64,000 nt of DNA from Collinsella stercoris DSM 13279. GTDB lineage: Bacteria > Actinomycetota > Coriobacteriia > Coriobacteriales > Coriobacteriaceae. The notes below the pieces were generated by a model. It saw nothing but the letters and a program-made list of their open reading frames with translations. It was not told the origin of the DNA and made no database searches. The stretch's first letter is position 1. The number at the start of each line of letters is the position of its first letter. The translations under genes and the position numbers were made by a program. This document shows, piece after piece, positions 7,962 to 16,428 of this stretch. The stretch covers positions 62,001 to 126,000 of the forward strand of contig NZ_CP085935.1 in the NCBI RefSeq assembly GCF_020735465.1, read 5' to 3'.

Positions 7962-8345
7962 GACGATTTCCACGACGAGCCCATGGGGGAGGCAGACGAT
8001 CTGCTCGCCGATGCGCTCGATGGGGTCGTGCTCGACGCAGACCTGGTTGCCGCAGTTCGACCGCTCGACCTCAACGGTTCCGCCTGAGATGCGCACGGTG
8101 TTGCTGCCCCGTTGGGCGTCGTCTCCCGAGCCCGTGCCGGGCGTCTCGACCGTGTAACTCGCATCCGCATCGAGCGGGTCTGCCCGGTAGAACCCGTCTT
8201 TGGTCTGGGTCACCACGACGGCGCCGTTCGCCGAAAAATCACCCTCATTCGCGGAGTTGGCGAGCCACCAGATCCCACCGGCGACTGCCGCCAGCAAAAG
8301 GCCAGCAAAAAGCAGGATGTCTCCCGTTTTGAGGCGTGTCTTCAT
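7929..8345 (-). CDS. NusG domain II-containing membrane-anchored protein
   Basis: The 138-residue product has an N-terminal membrane anchor (residues about 8-28, ILLFAGLLLAAVAGGIWWLA) followed by an extracytoplasmic domain. The motif CGNQVCVEHDPIERIGEQIV followed by CLPHGLVVEIV matches the NusG domain II family, which is found in small exported proteins of anaerobes and carries conserved cysteines. The biochemical role of this family is unclear; it is not a transcription factor like NusG itself. AAAGGA precedes the ATG. The gene stands alone between two intergenic regions. The 3' end has been locally duplicated downstream of the stop. Confidence 0.85.
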   Translation of the reverse strand: MKTRLKTGDILLFAGLLLAAVAGGIWWLANSANEGDFSANGAVVVTQTKDGFYRADPLDADASYTVETPGTGSGDDAQRGSNTVRISGGTVEVERSNCGNQVCVEHDPIERIGEQIVCLPHGLVVEIVERESDATELH

Positions 8346-8716
8346 GCACGGATCCTTTCGCGACCTGCCCTTTTACCTGCAGAGTATGCAAGAAGCCTAG
8401 CAGATTTCGAGCGATGGGGTCAGGCCGTGAGCGATATGATATGTACGTTTGTGGTTGAACGATTTACCACCCGCCGCGCCGTGTTCGTGCGCTTGGAAGG
8501 TCCTGCTTCCCTGGGGGCGCCGCTTCCCTGGGGGCGCTGCTTTCCGTTGCGCCCGTTCTGTCCCGTTACACCCGCTCTGGCATTGGAGGGGCTGCAGGGC
8601 GGTCTCGAATTCTGCGCGGGCGGTCTTAAATCGTTCGGCTTGCGGACGTGGTTCTTGCGGAGCCAACGGGGCTTCGCGCACAACGCGGGTGATCCCGCGA
8701 ATTTGGGAGGTATGAA
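8346..8716. other. Intergenic region with short direct repeats upstream of the alcohol dehydrogenase
   Basis: The 370 bases separate two divergent genes and must hold both promoters. GCTTCCCTGGGGGCGC occurs twice at 8505-8520 and 8522-8537. GGCGGTCT occurs near 8589 and 8610. I see no credible coding sequence. Confidence 0.5.
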
Positions 8717-9931
8717 ATGGGACGTTTCACCAATCCTCGCGACCTGTACTTCGGTGAGGGCGCTCGTCATGAGGTCAAGAACCTCAAGGGCTCCCGTGCC
8801 ATGATCGTCACCGGCGGCGGCTCCATGCGTCGCGGCGGCTTCTTGCAGGACGTCGAGGCCGACCTCAAGGAGGCCGGTTTCGAGGTCGAGATCTTCGAGG
8901 GCGTCGAGTCCGACCCGTCCGTCGAAACGGTCATGAAGGGCGCCAAGGCCATGGAGGCCTTCCAGCCCGATTGGATCATCGGCATCGGCGGCGGCTCCCC
9001 CATCGATGCCGCCAAGGCCATGTGGCTGTTCTACGAGTACCCGGAGGAGACCTTCGAGCAGGCCGTCGTGCCGTTCTCCTTCCCGGAGCTCCGCACCAAG
9101 GCCAAGTTCTGCGCCATCGCCTCCACCTCCGGCACTGCCACCGAGGTCACCGCGTTCTCCGTCATCACCGACTACGAGAAGGGCATCAAGTACCCGCTGG
9201 CCGACTTCAACATCACCCCTGACGTCGCCATCGTCGACCCCGAGCTCACCTACACCATGCCCGCCAAGCTCTGCGCCCACACCGGCATGGACGCGCTGAC
9301 CCACGCCATCGAGGCCTACGTCTCCACCGCGGGCTCCATGTACACCGACGGCAACGCCCTGCATGCCATCCGCGAGATCGTCGAGTGGCTGCCCAAGTCC
9401 TACCAGGGCGACCATGAGGCCCGTCAGCACATGCACGACGCGCAGTGCATCGCCGGCATCGCTTTCTCTTCAGGCCTGCTCGGCATCGTGCACTCCATGG
9501 CGCACAAGACCGGCGCCGCCTTTACGGGCGACCACATCATCCACGGCTGCGCCAACGCCATGTACCTAGGCAAGGTCATCCAGTTCAACGCCAAGGACGA
9601 GCGCGCCAAGAGCCGTTACGCCTTCATCGCCAAGGACATCCTGCACCTTGCCGGCGAGACCGAGGACGAGCTGGTCGAGGCCCTCGTCCAGAAGATCCGC
9701 GACCTCAACGACGCCCTCGACATCCCGCAGGGCATCAAGAACTACGGTCAGTACGGCGTGAAGGCCGATGAGTCCATCATCGACTACGAGGAGTTCGAGG
9801 CCAAGAAGGCCGACGTCGCCGCCAACGCGATCCTCGACGCCTGCACCGGCTCCAACCCGCGCATCCCGACGCAGGAGGAGATGGAGCAGCTGCTCGAGTG
9901 CGTCTACACCGACACCCCGGTGACGTTCTAG
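8717..9931 (+). CDS. Iron-containing alcohol dehydrogenase
   Basis: This 404-residue cytoplasmic enzyme belongs to the iron-dependent (group III) alcohol dehydrogenases, which interconvert alcohols and aldehydes with NAD(P)H, here probably to dispose of reducing power in fermentation. The N-terminal nucleotide-binding half has the GGGSPIDAAKAM motif near residue 96. The C-terminal helical half has the family signature AHTGMDALTHAIEAYVS and the metal-binding HSMAHKTGAAFTGDHIIHG segment with several histidines. It resembles butanol dehydrogenases most, but the substrate cannot be told from sequence. GGGAGG lies six bases before the ATG. Codon use is strongly biased, which suggests high expression. 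It is monocistronic, with a terminator after a repeat array. Confidence 0.93.
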   Translation: MGRFTNPRDLYFGEGARHEVKNLKGSRAMIVTGGGSMRRGGFLQDVEADLKEAGFEVEIFEGVESDPSVETVMKGAKAMEAFQPDWIIGIGGGSPIDAAKAMWLFYEYPEETFEQAVVPFSFPELRTKAKFCAIASTSGTATEVTAFSVITDYEKGIKYPLADFNITPDVAIVDPELTYTMPAKLCAHTGMDALTHAIEAYVSTAGSMYTDGNALHAIREIVEWLPKSYQGDHEARQHMHDAQCIAGIAFSSGLLGIVHSMAHKTGAAFTGDHIIHGCANAMYLGKVIQFNAKDERAKSRYAFIAKDILHLAGETEDELVEALVQKIRDLNDALDIPQGIKNYGQYGVKADESIIDYEEFEAKKADVAANAILDACTGSNPRIPTQEEMEQLLECVYTDTPVTF

Positions 9932-10013
9932 TCAGAAATTACGGTGACGTTCTGGCTGGACATCTCGGTGACGCCCTGGTCGGATGTCTCGATGGCGTTC
10001 TGGCAGACGTGTT
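9918..10013. repeat. Four-unit 24-nt degenerate tandem repeat beginning inside the adh stop region
   Basis: Units start at 9918, 9942, 9966 and 9990, each beginning CGGTGACGTTCTGG-like (last unit CGATGGCGTTCTGG). The first unit contains the final codons and TAG of the alcohol dehydrogenase gene, so the array seems to have grown out of the gene's end. Confidence 0.85.
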
Positions 10014-10021
10014 TAATCGTT

Positions 10022-10114
10022 TTGGATGGCTTTTGGCCTTCCGCTTGGATAGTTTTTAACCTTCCAAGTGGATGGCCTTTGGCCTCCCACTCGGATAGCA
10101 TCTAGCCTTCCGCG
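10022..10114. repeat. Four-unit 22-24-nt degenerate tandem repeat
   Basis: Units at 10022, 10045, 10069 and 10091 follow the pattern TTGGATGGCTTTTGGCCTTCC with several changes per unit. It is a different repeat from the array just upstream. Confidence 0.8.
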
Positions 10115-10121
10115 AAGAATG

Positions 10122-10158
10122 CGGGGCCGGACACGTGTGGTGCCCGGCCCCGTGTCTT
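10122..10158 (+). terminator. Terminator of the alcohol dehydrogenase transcript
   Basis: CGGGGCCGG and CCGGCCCCG form a 9-bp stem, followed by TGTCTTAT. It lies between the two convergent genes. Confidence 0.6.
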
Positions 10159-10166
10159 ATAACGCT

Positions 10167-10232
10167 CCCGAAGGTGGGGCGGTAAGTGCCCGAGGACGGG
10201 GCGGTAAGTGCCCGAGGATGAAGCGGTGCTTT
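10167..10232. repeat. Three-unit 22-nt tandem repeat abutting the ROK kinase stop
   Basis: Units at 10167, 10189 and 10211 are exactly 22 bases: CCCGAGGACGGGGCGGTAAG-type. The third unit runs up to the stop codon of the minus-strand ROK gene at 10232. Confidence 0.88.
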
Positions 10233-11122
10233 TAGGCTTTGAGAGCGCCGGCGCCAAGCGCTAGGCAACCCATAATGCCTTGTCTGCCTGCAAGGCTGTT
10301 GTTGACAATGTATTTTTCGATGTGTTCGATTTCCGGAGTTGCGATATAGCCGTTTAAGAGCTCGGCTGCTTTTGCGCGGGCGAGTGCGACGATGGGGGTG
10401 TGATCGGCGACACCTCCACCTATAACGATACGCTGTGGGGCGTAGCAGAGGACGTAGGTCATCAACGCTTGTGCAAGATAACCGGCCATAAGACTCATCG
10501 CTTCGCCGTCGTCCGCAAGCTCACTGGCGCGTTTGCCTCCCCAGCGCTTCTTGACAGCCGGCCCGGCGATAAGGCCCTCGAGGCAGCTGTCATGATAAGG
10601 GCATCCAGAGCCTTCTTTTAGGGGATCTGTAGGATCGCGGGTCACCAGGATATGGCCCGCCTCAGGATGCAGCATGCCGTGGATAAGCTGACCGCCCACC
10701 ATGACGCCTGCGCCCACGCCTGTGCCAATGGTGAGATACACCACATTATCGAGCCCCTGCGCGCAGCCGAATGTGCATTCGCCAAGGCATGCGACGTTAA
10801 CGTCGGTGTCGTAGCCGCAGGGCACATCAAGTGCGCGTTGCATCGTTCCGAGTATATCGAAGTAGCGCCAAGCCGTTTTCGGGGTCTCCAGAATCTTGCC
10901 GTATTGGGGCGAGGACGGGTTTACCGCCGTGGGCCCGAAGGCTCCGATACCGAGTGCCTTAATGTCTCGTTTGGAGAACCATGAAGTTACGGCCCCCATG
11001 GTCTCATCAGGCGTTGTTGTGGGGAGTTCGGTTTGCTCGACAATTGTGCCATTGGCGTATCCGGTGGCACAAACCATCTTAGTTCCGCCTGCCTCCAGGG
11101 CTCCAATGAGCTGATTCTCCAT
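10232..11122 (-). CDS. ROK-family sugar kinase (fructokinase-like)
   Basis: The 296-residue protein is a ROK kinase that phosphorylates a hexose with ATP in the cytoplasm. It has the N-terminal phosphate motif GALEAGGTKMVCA, the second ATP motif IGTGVGAGVMVGG near 133, and the zinc site HPEAGHI followed by CPYHDSC near 153-180 that is typical of ROK fructokinases. The ATG at 11122 has AGGAGG upstream. It is transcribed away from the PTS-aldolase operon, and the region between them contains repeated TGTTTCA boxes, so both units probably answer to the RpiR-type regulator at 15.7 kb. The exact sugar is not determined; fructose is the family default. Confidence 0.88.
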   Translation of the reverse strand: MENQLIGALEAGGTKMVCATGYANGTIVEQTELPTTTPDETMGAVTSWFSKRDIKALGIGAFGPTAVNPSSPQYGKILETPKTAWRYFDILGTMQRALDVPCGYDTDVNVACLGECTFGCAQGLDNVVYLTIGTGVGAGVMVGGQLIHGMLHPEAGHILVTRDPTDPLKEGSGCPYHDSCLEGLIAGPAVKKRWGGKRASELADDGEAMSLMAGYLAQALMTYVLCYAPQRIVIGGGVADHTPIVALARAKAAELLNGYIATPEIEHIEKYIVNNSLAGRQGIMGCLALGAGALKA

Positions 11123-11133
11123 GCTTTACCTCC

Positions 11134-11170
11134 TGTTTCATTACGATAGAACGTGAAACATATTGTTTCA
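11134..11170 (-). promoter_or_regulatory. Putative RpiR-type operator upstream of the ROK kinase
   Basis: TGTTTCA (11134-11140), TGAAACA (11154-11160) and TGTTTCA (11164-11170) stand just upstream of the kinase start. The first two form an inverted repeat with a 13-base gap. The same heptamers recur before the PTS operon and the regulator gene. Confidence 0.55.
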
Positions 11171-11420
11171 TTAATAATCATAACGTGAATCACAAACCTT
11201 CGTGCGGTAAAGAGAATACATTTCATCTGAGATTAAATTAATGCTCAAAAGTTTATTAACCTGCAGATATGCAAGGAACATCTCAATATGTCCGTCTGTT
11301 CCGAAAGTAGCTCAATAACAGCCCTTTCGAATGAAAATACAGTATTGATCTCTCTTCATTTGCTTATGGCATGCAACAGAATTACCGTCCATGGAGAAAA
11401 ACAAGCCGTTCGCCAGGAAA

Positions 11421-11482
11421 TGTTTCATATCGTTATCTCATTGTTTCAGAAATGTCTATAGTCTGAAACAACAAATGAAACA
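11421..11482 (+). promoter_or_regulatory. Putative RpiR-type operator upstream of the PTS operon
   Basis: Four heptamers occur in 62 bases: TGTTTCA at 11421 and 11442, and TGAAACA at 11464 and 11476. The surrounding 300 bases are AT-rich and hold no gene. The element ends 57 bases before the IIA start. Confidence 0.6.
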
Positions 11483-11538
11483 GCCGGAATGCGAGTTCGT
11501 TTTGGGCGAAGCCCCGGCAGGCAGGGAAGGAATGTGAG

Positions 11539-12018
11539 ATGTCGGATTTTTCCATCTCCAACGTTATTGACGAGAAGCTGATCGCCCTCGACATGGACGT
11601 TACCACGAAGGAGGAGATGCTCGAGCGCCTGACCGACCTGTTCCACGAACAGGGCAAGCTGAACGATCGCGATGCGTTCCTCAAAGATGTTATGTGGCGC
11701 GAGGGCGAGGGCCAGACTGGCATCGGCATGGGCGTCGCGATTCCCCATGGCAAGTCCGCCGGCGTGAACACCACCTCGCTCGCCATCGGCGTGTCCAAGA
11801 ACCCACTCGCCTGGGAGTCTTTGGATGACGAGCCGGTCACCGTCGTGATCTTGTTCGCCGTCACCGAGGGAGATTCCGACGTCATCCACCTCAAGCTTCT
11901 CCAGCACGTCGCCATGCTTCTGGCCCACGAGAGCTTCGTCGAGAAGCTGCACTCCGTTTCCAGCACTGCCGAGATGCTGGCGCTTCTTGAGTCCAACCCG
12001 GACGACTACGACGACTAG
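11539..12018 (+). CDS. PTS fructose-type EIIA component
   Basis: EIIA accepts phosphate from HPr on a histidine and passes it to EIIB. The 159-residue product has the fructose/mannitol-type EIIA fold; the phospho-histidine is H70 in GIGMGVAIPHGKS. It is a single-domain protein, unlike fused FruA-type systems. GGGAAGGAA precedes the ATG. It is the first gene of the operon IIA-IIB-IIC-aldolase-aldolase, with a promoter region rich in TGTTTCA boxes. Substrate specificity lies in IIC and cannot be read from this protein. Confidence 0.93.
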   Translation: MSDFSISNVIDEKLIALDMDVTTKEEMLERLTDLFHEQGKLNDRDAFLKDVMWREGEGQTGIGMGVAIPHGKSAGVNTTSLAIGVSKNPLAWESLDDEPVTVVILFAVTEGDSDVIHLKLLQHVAMLLAHESFVEKLHSVSSTAEMLALLESNPDDYDD

Positions 12019-12112
12019 CCATCGCTTCCATCGCAAAAACAACGTCGCCGATCGCGTCTTCGCCCGGTTGGATGAAACGGCGTATGTCAGGCGAGAAGAA
12101 AAGGGGATTGCA

Positions 12113-12418
12113 ATGAAACTCGTCGGCGTCTGTGCTTGCACCAGCGGTATCGCCCACACCTACATGGCCAAGGAGAAGCTCGTGAAGGCCGCTCAGGCCC
12201 TCGGTCACGAGATCCACGTCGAGACCCAGGGAACCATCGGCGTCGAGGACGAGCTCACGCCCGAGCAGATTGCCGAGGCCGATGCCGTCATCCTGGCGAT
12301 CGACATCAAGATCGACACCTCCCGCTTCAAGGATAAGCGCGTCATGGAGGTTCCCACGGGCATCGTCCTCAAGGCTCCCAAGCAGATCATCCAGAAGATC
12401 GAGGAGAGCCTGGGCTAA
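12113..12418 (+). CDS. PTS fructose-type EIIB component
   Basis: The 101-residue protein carries the phospho-cysteine C9 in the motif VCACTSGIAHTYMAKEKL, the hallmark of fructose-specific EIIB. It transfers phosphate from EIIA to the incoming sugar bound by EIIC at the membrane. I choose ATG 12113, which has AAAAGGGG upstream; the frame is open further up but without family-like residues. It lies 94 bases after IIA and 75 before IIC in the same operon. Confidence 0.93.
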   Translation: MKLVGVCACTSGIAHTYMAKEKLVKAAQALGHEIHVETQGTIGVEDELTPEQIAEADAVILAIDIKIDTSRFKDKRVMEVPTGIVLKAPKQIIQKIEESLG

Positions 12419-12493
12419 TCGGGTCCGAACCACCTTTGTTGCCATTTCGTCTCGTCGGGGCGAAGCAAACGTACATTAATGAAAGGGGAATGT

Positions 12494-13600
12494 ATGAAAG
12501 GCAAGTTCACCTTGGCCGAGATCAAGAAGCACGTGCTGACAGCAATCAGCTACCTGCTCCCTCTGATCGTCGCCTCCGGTCTGCTCATCGCGGTCGGTAA
12601 CCTCATGGGCGGGCAGGTCATGTCCTCCCTCGACGACCTGACGGTCCCGAGCGCCTTCACCTCGCTCGGCGTGCTGGGCATGGGTCTCATCCCGGCATTT
12701 ATCGGCGGTTACATCTCGTACTCTGTCGCTGACCGTCCCGGCATCGCCCCCGGCTTCCTGATGGGTTGTATCGCCTCCTTCCTGAACGCCGGTTTCCTCG
12801 GCGGCTTGATCGGCGGTCTGCTCGTGGGCTATATCGCGCTGGCCATCGAGACCTATGTCAAGGTTCCCAAGTGGGCCCAGGCCCTCATGCCGATGATGAT
12901 CGTCCCGACGCTCTCCTCAATGATCGCCGGCCTCATCATGTACTACATCCTCGGTGGCCCGCTGCAGAGCTTCACCGTGGCCCTGACCAACTTCATCACT
13001 GGCCTCGATCAGTCCCAGAAGGCTCTGTACGGCTTCGCTATCGGCTGGCTCGGTTGCCTTGACTACGGTGGAGCCATCTCCAAGGTCCCGAACCTGATTT
13101 GCGACGGTCTCATGGCTGACGGCGTGTACGGCCCCGAGGGCATCAAGGTCCTTGCTGCTATGGTTCCGCCCTTCGGTGTCACCTTTGGCTACCTGCTTTC
13201 CAAGGTCGTGAAGAAGCCTATCTTCAAGTCCACTGAGGTCGAGAATATCAAGGTTGCCTTCCCCATGGGTGTCTGCATGATTTCCGAGGGCGTCATCCCC
13301 ATCGCGATGAACGATCTTATCCGCACCGTGATTTCCACCTCCATCGGCTGCGGCGTCTGCGGCGCGATCGTCTTCTCCATGGGCGTCGAGTCCATGGTTC
13401 CCTCCGGCGGCGTGTTCGTCATCCCGGCAATGACCAACCCACTGTGGGCCGTCATCGGCCTGCTGGTCGGCTCCTGCGTCACCGCCATCTTGCTGGTCCT
13501 CCTCAAGAAGCGCCTTACCCCCGAGGAGGTCGACGACCTCGGCATGGACGAGGACGTCGAGGAGGTCGAGGTCGACCTGTCCGGCTTCTCCCTCTCCTAA
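12494..13600 (+). CDS. PTS fructose-type EIIC permease
   Basis: This integral membrane protein of about 368 residues forms the sugar channel of the PTS. It begins with KKHVLTAISYLLPLIVASGL, typical of fructose EIIC, and has about nine to ten hydrophobic segments. Key family motifs include GLIPAFIGGYISYSVADRPG near 72 and a conserved MISEGVIPIAMND near 263, where the GAIPF-like substrate loop sits in related proteins. I use ATG 12494 because AAAGGGGAA stands just before it; an ATG 15 bases upstream is in frame but lacks a ribosome site. The C-terminus is acidic. The sugar is a ketose by family; the identity is open. Confidence 0.92.
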   Translation: MKGKFTLAEIKKHVLTAISYLLPLIVASGLLIAVGNLMGGQVMSSLDDLTVPSAFTSLGVLGMGLIPAFIGGYISYSVADRPGIAPGFLMGCIASFLNAGFLGGLIGGLLVGYIALAIETYVKVPKWAQALMPMMIVPTLSSMIAGLIMYYILGGPLQSFTVALTNFITGLDQSQKALYGFAIGWLGCLDYGGAISKVPNLICDGLMADGVYGPEGIKVLAAMVPPFGVTFGYLLSKVVKKPIFKSTEVENIKVAFPMGVCMISEGVIPIAMNDLIRTVISTSIGCGVCGAIVFSMGVESMVPSGGVFVIPAMTNPLWAVIGLLVGSCVTAILLVLLKKRLTPEEVDDLGMDEDVEEVEVDLSGFSLS

Positions 13601-13627
13601 TGGCGTCAACCCGATAGCTGTCCCCTA

Positions 13628-13653
13628 GGGCGGGGGCGAACAGGCCCCCGCCC
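13628..13653 (+). other. Stable hairpin between EIIC and the first aldolase
   Basis: GGGCGGGGGC and GCCCCCGCCC form a perfect 10-bp stem with a 6-base loop. No T-run follows, so it is more likely an mRNA-processing or stability hairpin than a terminator. Confidence 0.6.
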
Positions 13654-13684
13654 GACCCATACGCAAACGAAAGGAAAGCGCTCG

Positions 13685-14545
13685 ATGTACGAATCCATGA
13701 AAGGTATGCTCGCCAAGGCGAACGCCGAAGGTTATGCGGTCATGGCGATCAACGCGTTCAACCTTGAGACCGCGCGCGGTGTCATCACCGCTGCCGAGGA
13801 GATGAATGCACCTATCATCATCGACCTGCTCCAGGACCACGTGAAGGCGTACTTCGATTGCGATATCCTCACGGCCCCCATCATCAAGATGGCCCAGGCG
13901 GCTCACGTCCCGGTGGCCGTCAACCTCGACCACGGGCATGACATCGCGCATCTCAAGCGCTGCTTGCACGAGGGCTTCTCGAGCGTGATGTGCGACGCCT
14001 CCGCCTATTCAGATGAGGAGAATGCCCGCATCACCAAGGAGATCGTCGAGCTCGCCGACATGTTCGGCGCCTCCGTCGAGGCGGAGGTCGGAAACATGGG
14101 CCGCATCGCCGATGACGGCGTGATGCTCACCGACGCCGCCATGTACACGGATCCGGACGCCGCCATCGACTTCATCAAGAAGACCGGCGTGACCGCTTTG
14201 GCGATTTCCTACGGCTCGACCCATGGCGATTACCCCGAAGGGTATGTGCCGGAGTTCCACTTCGACATCGTCGAGAAGATCAAGGCCGCCACGGGCTGCC
14301 CGCTCGTCCTCCATGGCGGCTCCGGCGCCGGCGACGAGAACATGCGCCGCTCCGTCGAAGCGGGCATCAACAAGATCAACGTTGGAACCGACTACATGAT
14401 CGCCCAGCGCGATTTCATCGCCAACGCCCTGGCCGAGGACCCCTCTTGCGATTTCCCGCAGCTCATTCAGGACAGCTGGCGTGCCGGCGTGGAGACCATC
14501 AAGCACTACATCGAGCTTTCGGGCTCGGCAGGCAAGGCGTTCTAA
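13685..14545 (+). CDS. Class II ketose-bisphosphate aldolase (first copy)
   Basis: Class II aldolases split ketose bisphosphates into dihydroxyacetone phosphate and an aldehyde, using zinc. The 286-residue product has the zinc and acid motif NLDHGHD near 80, the GSTHGDYPEG loop near 178 with a zinc histidine, LVLHGGSGAGDENM near 208, and the phosphate-binding INVGTDYM near 233. It belongs to the FbaA/GatY/KbaY group; substrate stereochemistry is not readable by eye. It follows PTS IIC by 84 bases and precedes a second, only distantly similar aldolase. Such pairs after a PTS suggest a dedicated ketose pathway. Confidence 0.88.
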   Translation: MYESMKGMLAKANAEGYAVMAINAFNLETARGVITAAEEMNAPIIIDLLQDHVKAYFDCDILTAPIIKMAQAAHVPVAVNLDHGHDIAHLKRCLHEGFSSVMCDASAYSDEENARITKEIVELADMFGASVEAEVGNMGRIADDGVMLTDAAMYTDPDAAIDFIKKTGVTALAISYGSTHGDYPEGYVPEFHFDIVEKIKAATGCPLVLHGGSGAGDENMRRSVEAGINKINVGTDYMIAQRDFIANALAEDPSCDFPQLIQDSWRAGVETIKHYIELSGSAGKAF

Positions 14546-14626
14546 ATCCCACGAGCGCTTTAGGCGCGGGATTTGAACATAGCAATGTAAGACACAGGCA
14601 ACGTTTCAAAACAAAAGGAGAACACA

Positions 14627-15529
14627 ATGCTCGTCAACATGAATCAGATGCTCGCCATGGCTAAGGAGAAGCACTTCGCCGTCGGCGCCTTCAACGTCTC
14701 CGAGTCTAACCTCTTCCGCACCGTGGTCGAGGCTGCCGAGGCCAACGACGCCCCCGCGATCATCGCCGTTCACCCCACCGAGCTCGACTACTGCAAGGAC
14801 GACTTCATCAAGTACGTCGTCGCCCGCTGCTCCAACAGCCCGGTTCCCTTCGTGATTCATATGGACCACGGCGACAGCATCGAGAGCATCATGCGCGCCG
14901 TCCACTGCGGCTTTACCTCCGTCATGATCGACGGCTCCGCCCTGCCCTTCGAGGAGAACATCGCCAAGACCGCCGAGGTCGTTCGCTACTGCCACATGGT
15001 GAACGTCTCCGTTGAGGGCGAGCTGGGGACCATCGGCGACACCGGCACCTCCATCGAGGGCGGTATGTCCGAGGTCATCTACACCGATCCTGAGGACGCC
15101 AAGAAGTTCGTCGAGGCCACTGGCATCGACACCCTCGCCGTCGCCATCGGTACCTGCCACGGCCTGTACCCCAAGGGCGTCACCCCGAAGCTGCGCATGG
15201 ACGTGCTCGAGGCCATCAAGGAGAAGGTCGACCTGCCGCTCGTCCTGCACGGTGGTTCCGGCAACCCGGATTCCGAGATCGCCGAGGCCGTCAAGATCGG
15301 CATCCAGAAGGTGAACATCTCCTCCGACTACAAGAGCGCCTTCTTCCTCAAGGCCCGCGAGATCCTCTCCCAGGAGGGCTCCGGCTGGGATCCGAACAAC
15401 CTGTTCCCCGAGTGCATCGAGGCTGGCAAGGCCGTCATCAAGCAGAAGATGGAGCTCTTTGGCTGTGTGGGCGCTGCCAAGTACTACCGCGAGGCCGGCG
15501 TCGCCCAGTGGCGTCAGGAGCTTAACTAG
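14627..15529 (+). CDS. Class II ketose-bisphosphate aldolase (second copy)
   Basis: The 300-residue enzyme has the same class II fold as its neighbour but differs in its motifs: FVIHMDHGDS near 82, SVEGELGTIGD near 127, IGTCHGLYPKG near 178, LVLHGGSGNPDSE near 205 and VNISSDYKSAF near 228. It is closer to the fructose/tagatose-bisphosphate FbaA type than the first copy. AAAAGGAG precedes the ATG. The two copies could act on different stereoisomers or form a mixed enzyme; I cannot tell. It is the last gene of the operon, followed by a terminator. Confidence 0.9.
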   Translation: MLVNMNQMLAMAKEKHFAVGAFNVSESNLFRTVVEAAEANDAPAIIAVHPTELDYCKDDFIKYVVARCSNSPVPFVIHMDHGDSIESIMRAVHCGFTSVMIDGSALPFEENIAKTAEVVRYCHMVNVSVEGELGTIGDTGTSIEGGMSEVIYTDPEDAKKFVEATGIDTLAVAIGTCHGLYPKGVTPKLRMDVLEAIKEKVDLPLVLHGGSGNPDSEIAEAVKIGIQKVNISSDYKSAFFLKAREILSQEGSGWDPNNLFPECIEAGKAVIKQKMELFGCVGAAKYYREAGVAQWRQELN

Positions 15530-15570
15530 AGGATAGGGACAGAGCTACTGATTCGCCTTAAACATGCTCG

Positions 15571-15597
15571 AGGGCCCGCCATCGCGCGGGCCCTTTT
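15571..15597 (+). terminator. Terminator of the PTS-aldolase operon
   Basis: GGGCCCGC and GCGGGCCC form an 8-bp stem with a short loop, followed by TTTT. It lies 42 bases after the second aldolase stop. Confidence 0.85.
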
Positions 15598-15631
15598 CGC
15601 ATCCTTACCCGCTCTTTGTACACGTGCGGAA

Positions 15632-15664
15632 TTGACCGGGGGGGGGTGCAGTGTTTCAATGAAA
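15632..15664 (+). promoter_or_regulatory. Putative promoter with G9 spacer tract and TGTTTCA operator of the RpiR regulator
   Basis: A -35-like TTGACC (15632-15637) is followed by nine G residues and, after 17 bases in total, a weak -10-like TTCAAT. The -10 overlaps TGTTTCAATGAAA, a copy of the box found before the kinase and PTS genes, which suggests autoregulation. Confidence 0.45.
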
Positions 15665-15693
15665 AAGCATGAGCGAAACGAAAGGTGGGTGTC

Positions 15694-16428
15694 ATGGAAC
15701 CCAAGGGAAGCGTCATCAACGAAATATGCTCTCTATACGACCAGCTCAGTGATGGAGAGCGTAGCATTGCCGATTATATGATGGCGAATCCCTTCGATGT
15801 CGCCTCTATGACAACGCGCGATATTGCGCAAGAGAGTGAAACATCCGCTGCGAGCGTATCGAGATTCGCACGGCGTTTGGGGTATGAGAGCTTCTCTGCT
15901 TTGCGCCAGGCGCTGCTGCGCGATGAGGCGGCATACGACGATCGCGGCCAGCTCGCCGTCATTTCCATCGATGCACCCGCTGCGGCTCTCGAAACCGTTC
16001 TGATGGTGAAGAATCGAGAGTTAACTGACACGTTGAGCCTGCTTGATGCTCGCGAGCTTGTACGTGCGGTGCACTTGCTTGAACGCTCTGTCTCAATTAC
16101 GTTCGCTGCCGTGGGAAATACCATTCCGGTGGCCCTATCGGCGTCGTTCCTTCTTGGGCAATTAGGGCTTCGCTGCGCATGTGCGCCCACAACGGAGGCG
16201 ATGATGCTTGACTCGTTGTCGTTGACTCCGCGCGATGTGATTGTGTTCCTGTCCAAGTCTGGGCACTCCAAGCGCCTGAACAAGATGATGGACAACGTTA
16301 TCGATTCTGAAACACCTACGATCGTGATTACGAACCAACCGTCCTCGCCGCTTGCGCGTCGTGCGACGTGTGTTGCACGCTGCGACGCACGACAAAATGC
16401 TGAGCACGGAATTGCCGTTTTCCCATAA
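15694..16428 (+). CDS. RpiR/MurR-family regulator, frameshifted near its 3' end
   Basis: RpiR regulators sense phosphorylated sugars through a SIS domain. The N-terminal helix-turn-helix (residues about 1-80, with MTTRDIAQESETSAASVSRF) and the SIS domain (about 105-230, with VIVFLSKSGHSK) are intact. At about 16385-16395 the frame breaks: the reading frame ends in a short unrelated tail and TAA at 16428, while the expected C-terminal helix continues one base out of frame to 16558. An ancestral full-length protein of about 288 residues is implied. CGAAAGG precedes the ATG at 15694. It may be a recent mutation, a sequencing error, or a functional truncated regulator. Context suggests it controls the ROK, PTS and aldolase genes. 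Confidence 0.8.
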   Translation: MEPKGSVINEICSLYDQLSDGERSIADYMMANPFDVASMTTRDIAQESETSAASVSRFARRLGYESFSALRQALLRDEAAYDDRGQLAVISIDAPAAALETVLMVKNRELTDTLSLLDARELVRAVHLLERSVSITFAAVGNTIPVALSASFLLGQLGLRCACAPTTEAMMLDSLSLTPRDVIVFLSKSGHSKRLNKMMDNVIDSETPTIVITNQPSSPLARRATCVARCDARQNAEHGIAVFP

